This document shows, one piece after another, positions 17,621-24,092 of a stretch of DNA of 64,000 bases; position 1 is the stretch's first letter, and each line of letters begins with the position of its first letter. The notes under the pieces were generated by a model. That model was not told where the DNA came from, searched no databases, and saw only the letters and a program-made list of their open reading frames with translations. Both the position numbers and the translations under genes were made by a program. This stretch comes from Pontibacter indicus (GTDB lineage: Bacteria > Bacteroidota > Bacteroidia > Cytophagales > Hymenobacteraceae), in contig NZ_FTPP01000003.1 of the NCBI RefSeq assembly GCF_900156345.1, positions 310,001 to 374,000 of the forward strand, in the 5' to 3' direction.

Positions 17621-18379
17621 CTACAAGCCTTCTATTTCATTTACTTCAATCTCTTCCAGCACAACTTCTGATACCTTCTCCATTTTGCCAGCTTCGAAGG
17701 CTTGGTCGTAGTTTTCGAGTAGGATGTCTTCTTTTAAAGTGTAGTTGATGTAATCCTGAAACAGGATGCCGCCGATGGTGCGGGGGTTGGTGGATTCGCG
17801 GAAACGGGTTCCACCGTCGTTTTCCTGGAAAGAGTAGGCCAGGTAATCCATGGTGTGACGCTGCTGGTGGAACCAATAGACGTAGACATCCTGATAGCCT
17901 TCCCCACCACCTTCCTGCGCAAAGGTTACCCGCACTTTGTGGTAGGACTCTCCTTTAATAGTAGCCTTCCCCAGATATTCTTTGCGAACTGCCTCGTCGT
18001 TAAGCGCATAAGGCAGGAGCGCAAAATAGATAACAGAGTTAACGGAAGCGGTATAAGCCTTTTGTTTTTCTTCAGGCAAATCCACCTCCACGTCGTTGAC
18101 GGTGCGGGTAAAGCCACTGTTCCGCCACACGTCGCGCACCTGTTGCCCAGTAGAGTCGGTAAAGGTGCGGCTATACACAAACACCCCACCGTCACGCAAA
18201 GCGCGGTACTGCCTGTCTCTAAACTTAAAGCTGATCGCACTTTTCAGAAAACGATCTCCACCGTGCGCTTCAATGGCTTGATCCACGATCTGCTGGGCAT
18301 CCGGTTTGTTTTCTGTCTGACAGGAAGTGATGGCGATCAGTAAGGTAAATAGTAAGGTATAGAGTGCTCTGTGCATCAT
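17621..18379 (-). CDS. DUF6503 family lipoprotein
   Basis: The 252-aa protein begins with a lipoprotein signal (LLIAITSC, Cys20) and then QQIVDQAIEAHGGDRFLKSAISFKFRDRQYRALRDGG, the pattern of the DUF6503 family of Bacteroidota envelope proteins. The family is related in appearance to LolA-like and outer-membrane lipoprotein-sorting folds, but no function is established. It stands alone between palindromic repeats, convergent with the flavin reductase gene. Confidence 0.8.
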   Translation of the reverse strand: MMHRALYTLLFTLLIAITSCQTENKPDAQQIVDQAIEAHGGDRFLKSAISFKFRDRQYRALRDGGVFVYSRTFTDSTGQQVRDVWRNSGFTRTVNDVEVDLPEEKQKAYTASVNSVIYFALLPYALNDEAVRKEYLGKATIKGESYHKVRVTFAQEGGGEGYQDVYVYWFHQQRHTMDYLAYSFQENDGGTRFRESTNPRTIGGILFQDYINYTLKEDILLENYDQAFEAGKMEKVSEVVLEEIEVNEIEGL

Positions 18380-18434
18380 GGTTTATCGGATTTTAGATGC
18401 AGACAAGTTAATCATTTTTCAAGTTTATCTGTAG

Positions 18435-18454
18435 GGACAGGTCACGACCTGTCC
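18435..18454. repeat. GGACAGGTC palindromic element, copy 2
   Basis: GGACAGGTCACGACCTGTCC preceded by TGTAG and followed by GAATTGTACATGGGTCA. It is in inverted orientation relative to the copy at 17601, so the two bracket the DUF6503 gene as an inverted pair. Confidence 0.85.
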
Positions 18455-18509
18455 GAATTGTACATGGGTCATTTGCCTGAATCCCAACACCGGTAGAAAG
18501 TACTTTTTT

Positions 18510-18589
18510 GTCATTTCGTAGCTAGTGAGATACCTGAAACATAGTAAAGGCTTTGAAATGATTCAGATCTCTCCTATCGTCGAGATGAC
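18510..18589. repeat. GTCATTTCG inverted-repeat element, copy 1
   Basis: About 80 bases with imperfect inverted ends: GTCATTTCGTAGCTAGTGAG at the left and a right end that reads GTCATCTCGACGATAGGAGA on the other strand. It shares GCTAGTGAGA with the element at 30786-30954. It has no coding capacity and looks like a small palindromic repeat of the MITE/REP kind. Confidence 0.7.
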
Positions 18590-18609
18590 AAATAGTAATG
18601 TTCCCAGCG

Positions 18610-18647
18610 AAAAACAAAAGCCCTCCCCTGAAAACAAGGGAGGGCTT
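18610..18647 (-). terminator. Rho-independent terminator of the first YceI gene
   Basis: Arms AAGCCCTCCC (18618-18627) and GGGAGGGCTT (18638-18647); on the minus strand the hairpin is followed by TTTTGTTTT. It lies about 30 bases after the stop at 18679. Confidence 0.85.
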
Positions 18648-18678
18648 GGGTAGGATATTCTTCCTATATGGATAATAA

Positions 18679-19341
18679 TTACTGTTTTGCCGTAATATCC
18701 AGGCTAACGGTGAAGTTATCGTCGATCACTTTGTCACCCAGGTCATCGAAGAAGCTCTTAGAACCGTAGCGTACGTCGTATTTCGCGCGGTCAACGATCA
18801 CATCGGCCTTCGCTGTAGCTGTACCATTCTCTACAGTGATCGTGGCTGGGAAGCTAACTGGGTTTGTTTTGCCTTTGATGGTCAGGTCGCCTGCTACGTT
18901 GTAGTTTGGCTGACCAGCAGCGGCGTCAGCAATCGGGCTGATGCTGTTGATTTTGAAGTTAGCAGTTGGATGCTGCTCTACGCCAAAGAAATCGTCAGAC
19001 TTTAAGTGACCTACCAGGTCACTGTTATATTTAGCATCCTCGATGTCGGTGTTAGTGATAGAAGCCATGTCGATAGTAAACTCGCCACCTACTACCTGGT
19101 TATCTGCTACTACCAGCTCACCGCCCTGCAGGCTGATGTTACCAGAATGCTCGCCACCTACCTTTTTACCATTCCAGGTCAACTGGCTGGCAGCCGGATC
19201 AACGGCATAAGCGTCGCCCTCTGCTGTTGCAGGAGCTTCTGTAGTTACGGCAGTTGTGTTCTCAGTTGCAGTGTTGCTGTCAGCACAGGCAGTGAATAAA
19301 AGCGCTGCAGCCATAGAAGCAAGGATTGCTGTCTTTTTCAT
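18679..19341 (-). CDS. YceI family lipid-binding lipoprotein
   Basis: The ATG at 19341 (MKKTAILASMAAALLFTAC) gives a signal with a likely lipobox Cys19; an upstream in-frame ATG would add 28 residues without signal character and would lie over the promoter. The rest is the YceI lipocalin-like barrel: YAVDPAASQLTWNGKKVGGEHSG, GGEFTIDMASITNTDIED, HLKSDDFFGVEQHPTANFKI, GDLTIKGKTNPVSFPATI. YceI proteins bind isoprenoid lipids in the envelope. It is a tandem paralogue of the next gene and has its own promoter and terminator. Confidence 0.92.
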   Translation of the reverse strand: MKKTAILASMAAALLFTACADSNTATENTTAVTTEAPATAEGDAYAVDPAASQLTWNGKKVGGEHSGNISLQGGELVVADNQVVGGEFTIDMASITNTDIEDAKYNSDLVGHLKSDDFFGVEQHPTANFKINSISPIADAAAGQPNYNVAGDLTIKGKTNPVSFPATITVENGTATAKADVIVDRAKYDVRYGSKSFFDDLGDKVIDDNFTVSLDITAKQ

Positions 19342-19383
19342 GTAATTCTGATTTAGATAATGATAGTTTTCTAATTTGAGATG

Positions 19384-19415
19384 CAAATCTAATGTATATA
19401 CATTTATTGTACAAA
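19384..19415 (-). promoter_or_regulatory. Promoter of the first YceI gene with palindrome in the spacer
   Basis: On the minus strand TTTG (19412-19415), a 20-base spacer and TAGATTTG (19384-19391) make a good Bacteroidota vegetative promoter, about 40 bases upstream of the ATG at 19341. The spacer holds ATGTATATACAT, a perfect 12-bp palindrome (19392-19403), and the -33 overlaps TTGTACAA (19407-19414). The same layout recurs upstream of the MarR gene at 21105-21135. Confidence 0.65.
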
Positions 19416-19469
19416 CATAGTTCAAGAAAATTGTTAGACTGTTGATTGTTGAAAATAAAAAAATTGTAA

Positions 19470-19489
19470 GGACAGGTCGTCACTTGTCC
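19470..19489. repeat. GGACAGGTC palindromic element, copy 3 (degenerate)
   Basis: GGACAGGTCGTCACTTGTCC with one changed arm position, followed by GAATCGTGCATGGGTAAATTG, same orientation as the copy at 18435. Confidence 0.8.
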
Positions 19490-19509
19490 GAATCGTGCAT
19501 GGGTAAATT

Positions 19510-19615
19510 GTCTGAATCAGGATTTAAGTAGTTTAAAATTATCAGGATTGGAGATGTGTACACTCAATTTTCATAATCCTGTTAATCCTTTAATCTTGTA
19601 AATCCTGATTCTGAC
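19510..19615. repeat. CAGGATT inverted-repeat element
   Basis: Inverted ends GTCTGAATCAGGATTTA (19510-19526) and TAAATCCTGATTCTGAC (19599-19615) match at 16 of 17 positions. The interior has repeated AATCCTGTTAATCC-like words. It is a 106-base non-coding element directly after the GGACAGGTC copy and before the terminator of the second YceI gene. Confidence 0.75.
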
Positions 19616-19616
19616 A

Positions 19617-19656
19617 AACAAAAAGCCCTCCCCTATTTTTAGAGGAGGGCTTTTTG
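19617..19656 (-). terminator. Terminator of the MarR-YceI operon
   Basis: Arms AAAAGCCCTCCCCT (19621-19634) and AGAGGAGGGCTTTT (19641-19654) form a strong hairpin with A/T ends, usable in both directions. It closes the operon that ends with the YceI gene at 19678. Confidence 0.88.
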
Positions 19657-19677
19657 GAAAGTTATCTCAGCTATACC

Positions 19678-20337
19678 TTAGCTATTCGTCTGCTTGGCCT
19701 TCACGTTAAAGCTTACTGTGAACTCATCGTAGATCGCTTTATCGCCCAGGTTCTCGAAGAAGTTGCTGGAGCGGTAGCGGATGTCGTATTTGGTGCGGTC
19801 TACCGTCACATCAGCCTTGGCAGTGGCAACGCCGTCCTTCACGGTAATGGTGGCCGGGAAGCTTACCGGGTTGGTAATGCCTTTGATGGTCAGGTTACCT
19901 TTCACGTTGTAGTTAGGCTTTCCGGCAGCGGCTTTCGCAATCGGGGTTGCCTCCGTGATCACAAAACTAGCGCCTGGGTGCTTATCCACGCCGAAGAAGT
20001 CATCTGACTTCAGGTGACCAACCAGTTTGCCGTTCATGCCGGCATCTTTGATGTCCTCCACTGTGATCGAGCTCATGTCAAACTCGAAAGTGCCACCTGT
20101 CACGCGGTTCTTGTCCACCTGCAGCTGTCCACTCTTCATGGAAATTTTGCCATAGTGCTCGCCGGTCACTTTTTTGGCGTTCCAGTTCACTTCGCTGGCA
20201 GCGGTCTCTACAGCAAACGTACGCGCTTTAGCTGGAGCAGCCATTTCTGTAGCATTCAGATCGGTGTGAGAAGTGCCCGTGAAGGCAGATAGCATCAGCG
20301 CAGCTGCGAGTGATGCCAGAATAGCGGTTTTCTTCAT
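19678..20337 (-). CDS. YceI family lipid-binding protein (periplasmic)
   Basis: The 219-aa protein is a close paralogue of the neighbouring YceI: FAVETAASEVNWNAKKVTGEHYG, GGTFEFDMSSITVEDIKD, HLKSDDFFGVDKHPGASFVI and GNLTIKGITNPVSFPATI. The signal peptide (MKKTAILASLAAALMLSAFTG) has no lipobox Cys, so this copy is probably soluble in the periplasm while the other is lipid-anchored. It starts 82 bases after the MarR gene and is probably cotranscribed with it. Confidence 0.92.
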   Translation of the reverse strand: MKKTAILASLAAALMLSAFTGTSHTDLNATEMAAPAKARTFAVETAASEVNWNAKKVTGEHYGKISMKSGQLQVDKNRVTGGTFEFDMSSITVEDIKDAGMNGKLVGHLKSDDFFGVDKHPGASFVITEATPIAKAAAGKPNYNVKGNLTIKGITNPVSFPATITVKDGVATAKADVTVDRTKYDIRYRSSNFFENLGDKAIYDEFTVSFNVKAKQTNS

Positions 20338-20419
20338 ATACTGAATTGTTGGTTTTGAGTTGGTAAGATAGTTTATTTTTAAATTGGTTTAATGGCCAGT
20401 GGCTGAATTGTTAAACTCT

Positions 20420-20875
20420 TCAGCTTCTATCCCTTATTTTATCTAACAGGTTACTCAGCTGCAGGGCCTCCTCGTCTGACAAATTGGTTATACCTGTCCC
20501 CTTCCCTCCTTCGAGACTATCCATCTGCTTGAGCAGGTTCAGGCCCTTTTCGGTGATCAGCACATCTACCGTGCGCCGGTCATTCGGACACTGCTGGCGG
20601 GTTACCAGTTCTTTGGCTACCAACTTGTCGACAATGCGTGAGGCGTTCGAGGTTTTGTCGAGCATACGCTCTATGAGCATGCTAACAGTGGCAGGCTTCG
20701 GGTATTGCCCACGCAGGATACGCAAAATGTTATACTGCGGTAAACTCAGGCCAAACGGCTTAAAACGAGCGCTCTGCTGCTGCTCTACCCACCCGGCAGT
20801 ATAGACCAAATTGATATACGCTTTCTGGTGCGGACTCCTGAATGCCGATTGCTTTATTTCTTCTTCTATGTTCAT
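20420..20875 (-). CDS. MarR family transcriptional regulator
   Basis: The 151-aa protein has the MarR winged-helix layout: LPQYNILRILRGQYPKPATVSMLIERMLDKTSNASRIVDKLVAKELVTRQ (helix-turn-helix region, about residues 45-95), then the wing with NDRRTVDVLITEKGLNLLKQMD. It heads an operon with a YceI gene, a pairing seen often in Bacteroidota. It probably represses its own operon and the neighbouring YceI gene through the shared palindromic promoter element; that is inference from the sites at 19384 and 21105. Confidence 0.9.
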   Translation of the reverse strand: MNIEEEIKQSAFRSPHQKAYINLVYTAGWVEQQQSARFKPFGLSLPQYNILRILRGQYPKPATVSMLIERMLDKTSNASRIVDKLVAKELVTRQQCPNDRRTVDVLITEKGLNLLKQMDSLEGGKGTGITNLSDEEALQLSNLLDKIRDRS

Positions 20876-20923
20876 ATGATTTTTTTCACTTCTCTGGTTG
20901 TTTATAGCGATTGAGTATACCTA

Positions 20924-20936
20924 TTACAAATTGTAA
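20924..20936. promoter_or_regulatory. Operator-like palindrome upstream of the MarR gene
   Basis: TTACAAATTGTAA, two perfect 6-bp arms around one A, 49 bases upstream of the MarR start codon. The size and symmetry suit a MarR dimer, but it is unlike the 12-mer palindrome at 21112. Confidence 0.4.
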
Positions 20937-21104
20937 GCTTCTATGTCACCATTTATAAAGCAAAGGGCAAAAAGTTTATGTGCCTAACTGACATCTCTTC
21001 CCTTCCAGAAAATTGAACTCTAAAGTCCAGTTAAAACTATCTCTTCAAGAGGAGAACTAGCAGGTATACTTCTACCTCATTCCGAGGATAACCTAGACAC
21101 CCCG

Positions 21105-21135
21105 CAAATATATGTACATACATTTAATACAACAA
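21105..21135 (-). promoter_or_regulatory. Probable promoter of the MarR-YceI operon with palindrome in the spacer
   Basis: On the minus strand TTG repeats (21130-21135), about 17-20 bases of spacer, and TATATTTG (21105-21112). The spacer has ATGTACATACAT (21112-21123), matching the YceI promoter palindrome at 11 of 12 positions. Similarity to the YceI promoter runs about 45 bases, from GCAAAT through to AGTTCAA. The start codon is 220 bases away, so the leader would be long. Confidence 0.55.
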
Positions 21136-21309
21136 CACAGTTCAAACTTATACTCAATTCTCAACCATCTTCACCTGCTCCTAATAGTGCTGCACTAATA
21201 ATCGACCATAATTAGCACACTATAGATTGATTATGAAAATTTTTATTTTAAATATTACACTTTGAATTTCAATTAAGGCCTTACCCTATACCTTATACCG
21301 CTCACTATT

Positions 21310-22317
21310 ATGAAAAAAGCACTTAGAATCATCGGTGGGCTGCTTGTGGCCCTGGTGGTAATCGTGGCAGCAGGGGTCGTATACCTGCGCTACACTTTCC
21401 CGAAGGTGGACGCAGCTCCTGCCATTACAGTTAAGAAGACACCGGAAATGATTGAGCGGGGCGCCTACCTGGCCAATCACGTGGCGGTGTGCATCGACTG
21501 CCACTCTACCCGCGACTTTTCCCGCTTTTCAGGACCGGTTATACCTGGTACGGAGGGCAAAGGGGGCGATGTATTTGACCATTCCATGGGTTTCCCGGGT
21601 GTTTTCTACGCCCGCAATATTACATCTGACCCCGAGACAGGTATAGGCAAGTGGACAGATGGTGAGGTGTACCGTGCCTTCGCGACCGGGGTTAGTCGTA
21701 ACGGGGACCCGCTTTTCCCGGTCATGCCCTATAAGTCCTATGCTAATATGACGACTAACGATGCCTACGCCATTGTTGCCTACATCCGTTCACTTGACCC
21801 GATCAAGCACGAAGTACCCAAGTCAGAGCCCGATTTCCCGATGAATCTGATCCTGCGTACGATCCCGTCTGGCAAGCCAACTCCTACCGACGAGCGCACG
21901 CTAGACGATGAACTGGTGCGCGGCAAGTACCTGCTCACCATAGCTGCCTGCGCCGAATGCCACACACCACAGGAAAAGGGCGCGCCGATCGAAGGAAAAT
22001 ACCTGGCCGGTGGATTTGAGTTCAAAGCGCCGAACGGAGCCATTCTGCGTTCAGCCAACATCACACCTGACAAACAGACAGGTATAGGCAACTGGACAGA
22101 GGAAGCATTTGTGCAACGCTTCAAAAACTACGGCAAACCCGAAGTTACCACTGCGAAGTTGGCGCCGGATGCCTTCAACACCATCATGCCCTGGACCATG
22201 TATGCAGGCATGGAAGAAGCTGACCTGAAGGCGATTTACAAATACCTGATGTCTGTCGAGGCAAACTCCAACAAGGTGGAGCGCTACTCCCCATCCGCCG
22301 CCGTAGCCAGCAACTAG
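21310..22317 (+). CDS. Membrane-anchored di-haem cytochrome c
   Basis: The 335-aa protein has an N-terminal membrane helix (about 6-26) and two CxxCH haem sites, CIDCH (61-65) and CAECH (214-218). Each is followed by a similar half: SDPETGIGKWTDGEVYRAF and TPDKQTGIGNWTEEAFVQRF, with candidate axial Met in FPVMPYKSY and TIMPWTMY. So the protein is an internal duplication of a class I cytochrome domain facing the periplasm. It resembles the cytochrome subunits that accompany dehydrogenases, but no partner enzyme is adjacent. Both TGIG segments carry the AGGTATA motif. Confidence 0.9.
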   Translation: MKKALRIIGGLLVALVVIVAAGVVYLRYTFPKVDAAPAITVKKTPEMIERGAYLANHVAVCIDCHSTRDFSRFSGPVIPGTEGKGGDVFDHSMGFPGVFYARNITSDPETGIGKWTDGEVYRAFATGVSRNGDPLFPVMPYKSYANMTTNDAYAIVAYIRSLDPIKHEVPKSEPDFPMNLILRTIPSGKPTPTDERTLDDELVRGKYLLTIAACAECHTPQEKGAPIEGKYLAGGFEFKAPNGAILRSANITPDKQTGIGNWTEEAFVQRFKNYGKPEVTTAKLAPDAFNTIMPWTMYAGMEEADLKAIYKYLMSVEANSNKVERYSPSAAVASN

Positions 22318-22389
22318 AGCAAACCTATACCTTTTTGACTTGGCAGATACTTTCAGGAGCCAGCTAGCGAAAGTGTGCGTACCCTTTGT

Positions 22390-22397
22390 TATATTTG
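22390..22397 (+). promoter_or_regulatory. Possible -7 element of the MGMT gene
   Basis: TATATTTG fits TAnnTTTG and lies 21 bases before the ATG at 22419. It excludes the earlier in-frame ATG at 22386, which would be upstream of the transcription start. Confidence 0.4.
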
Positions 22398-22418
22398 AGG
22401 TATAGCCAAGCACAAAAC

Positions 22419-22922
22419 ATGGAGAGCCAGACTAACACCACATACCTACAAACACCCCTCGGGCCGCTTCGGATTAGTGGCACAAGCCAAGGTATAACAG
22501 AGGTCAGATTCTGCGATGAGGGAGAAGCGCTGCCCGCGCAAACGAACGATTTACCGGCTTGTGTCAGCACTTGTGTGCAGCAACTGGAGGAATATTTTGC
22601 AGGAACACGCCAGAATTTTGACTTAACGCTGGACCCTAGCGGTACGGCTTTTCAGAAGCAGGTATGGAAGGAGTTGCAAGGTATACCGCATGGCAAGACG
22701 ACCAGTTATCTGGCGGTATCGAGGGCAGTTTCGGGCGAGAAGGCCATACGGGCTGTGGGTGCTGCAAACGGCCGTAACCCTATCTGCATAGTAGTACCTT
22801 GCCATAGAGTGATTGGTAGCGACGGCAGTCTGACTGGCTATGCGGGAGGGCTGTGGCGTAAAGAATGGCTGCTGCGGCATGAAGGGGCATTGAAAACAGC
22901 CATGCAAACATCTCTATTTTAA
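22419..22922 (+). CDS. Methylated-DNA--protein-cysteine S-methyltransferase
   Basis: The 167-aa protein is an Ogt/AdaB-type suicide methyltransferase. The active site IVVPCHRVIGSDGSLTGYAGG has Cys128, and the helix-turn-helix region reads AFQKQVWKELQGIPHGKTTSYLAVSRAV. It repairs O6-methylguanine in DNA. The ATG at 22419 is chosen because family N-termini align there and because a promoter element sits over the earlier candidate. It is monocistronic. Confidence 0.93.
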   Translation: MESQTNTTYLQTPLGPLRISGTSQGITEVRFCDEGEALPAQTNDLPACVSTCVQQLEEYFAGTRQNFDLTLDPSGTAFQKQVWKELQGIPHGKTTSYLAVSRAVSGEKAIRAVGAANGRNPICIVVPCHRVIGSDGSLTGYAGGLWRKEWLLRHEGALKTAMQTSLF

Positions 22923-23019
22923 AAGTTCAAAAAATAAATAAAATACTGCAACATGTTAATCAGAGCGTAGTATAAAGAAATAGCAACCTGTATCAGGAAA
23001 CTATTCTTTTACACTACCC

Positions 23020-23451
23020 ATGCAATTGTCTTATCAAAAAGCGAAGCCCTTCTTACTTGAAGCCCAGGTGGACAGCCGGGTGCTCGCCTTTTGCCTGGAT
23101 GCCCTTTTACTGCTCTCTATAATCGGTTTGATCGAGTACTTCACCATCAGCAGCAACGAGGCGGCACTGGTCTTCAAGTCAGAGCGTCTGCTACACATTC
23201 TGATGGGCTGGCTATACTTTGCCGGCACCGAAAGCGCCGCTTGCCAGGGTTCCATTGGCAAACATCTGCTGGGCCTTCGTGTAGTAGGAGAGGCAGGTGA
23301 GCGCATCTCGTTCAGGAGGGCCAGCCTCCGCTACCTGCTCAAGCCGGTCAGCATTTTTGTACTCCTTATGCAGGCCCTCACGGGAACAAGAGTTCCCTCC
23401 TATTCCCGCTTTTTTCACGACCGCATCTGCAAAACCAGGGTGTTGTCTTAG
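23020..23451 (+). CDS. RDD family membrane protein
   Basis: The 143-aa protein shows the RDD pattern: DSRVLAFCLDALLLLSIIGLIEYF as the first membrane helix region with Arg and Asp, a second hydrophobic segment LLHILMGWLYFAG, then GSIGKHLLGLRVVGEAGERISFRRASLRYLLK and a C-terminal FFHDRICKTRV. RDD proteins are small inner-membrane proteins of mostly unknown function, some linked to ion transport. It is convergent with the histidine phosphatase gene, with a 3-base gap. Confidence 0.85.
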   Translation: MQLSYQKAKPFLLEAQVDSRVLAFCLDALLLLSIIGLIEYFTISSNEAALVFKSERLLHILMGWLYFAGTESAACQGSIGKHLLGLRVVGEAGERISFRRASLRYLLKPVSIFVLLMQALTGTRVPSYSRFFHDRICKTRVLS

Positions 23452-23454
23452 CGC

Positions 23455-24015
23455 CTAGGCACCAAATTCCGTCACTTCCACACTTGCCGTATTGTCCGGA
23501 CGAATTGTGAGTTTGAACAAATAACGGTACTGTTCATCCGCAATCTCTTCGAAAGGCTTCGTGGCACCAAATGCCTCGATAATAGGCAGCAAGGTATTGG
23601 AATGTCCGGCCACCACAACGGTTTGTCCGCGGTGATTCTGTAGAATCTGCTCTTTCAAGCCATGAAAATCGTGCCCTTCGTACTGTACTACTTCAATGTT
23701 GCGCTCTCTGGCTAAGGGATAGAGTGTCTGGCCGGTACGCATGTATTTGGTGGCATACAAAGCATCTACTTTCTGTCCTTCCAACAAAGCCCGCAAGGCC
23801 TCCGCTCGCGCATGTCCCACCTCCGTCAGTTCCGGATCCTCGTTATTGTCATCGGTCGTGTCTTTTTCGGCGTGGCGCACCAGGTATACGGTGGTCACTT
23901 CCGTAGCCGTCTCTATCTCCTCGATCTGCTGATCAGAGGTAGCTGTACCAGAATTGCAGGCGCTGAAAACGCCCAGGAAGATAAGTAAGAAGCTGAATCG
24001 GAAGAGATTTTTCAT
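23455..24015 (-). CDS. Histidine phosphatase family lipoprotein
   Basis: The 186-aa protein starts with a lipoprotein signal (LGVFSAC, Cys20). The catalytic core is VYLVRHAEKDT (Arg47, His48, Glu50) and VVVAGHSNTLLPII with the second His, as in SixA/phosphoglycerate-mutase-like phosphatases. LYATKYMRTGQTLYPLA supplies the second arginine. It probably hydrolyses a phosphomonoester at the cell envelope; the substrate cannot be told from sequence. Confidence 0.9.
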   Translation of the reverse strand: MKNLFRFSFLLIFLGVFSACNSGTATSDQQIEEIETATEVTTVYLVRHAEKDTTDDNNEDPELTEVGHARAEALRALLEGQKVDALYATKYMRTGQTLYPLARERNIEVVQYEGHDFHGLKEQILQNHRGQTVVVAGHSNTLLPIIEAFGATKPFEEIADEQYRYLFKLTIRPDNTASVEVTEFGA

Positions 24016-24092
24016 GTAGTGAGGTTAGATGATTTAAATGTGGAAGTTAAGAAAATTGTCTGAATCGCTATATTGAGCCCGTACCTAAGGAT

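Larger units (their letters stand above)
20876..21309. other. Divergent regulatory region between MarR and cytochrome c genes
   Basis: AT-rich, non-coding. It holds a 13-bp palindrome at 20924-20936 and a promoter with palindromic spacer at 21105-21135 (both described separately). Towards the cytochrome gene I see no clear TAnnTTTG element. Two AGGTATA motifs occur at about 21062 and 21288. Confidence 0.6.
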
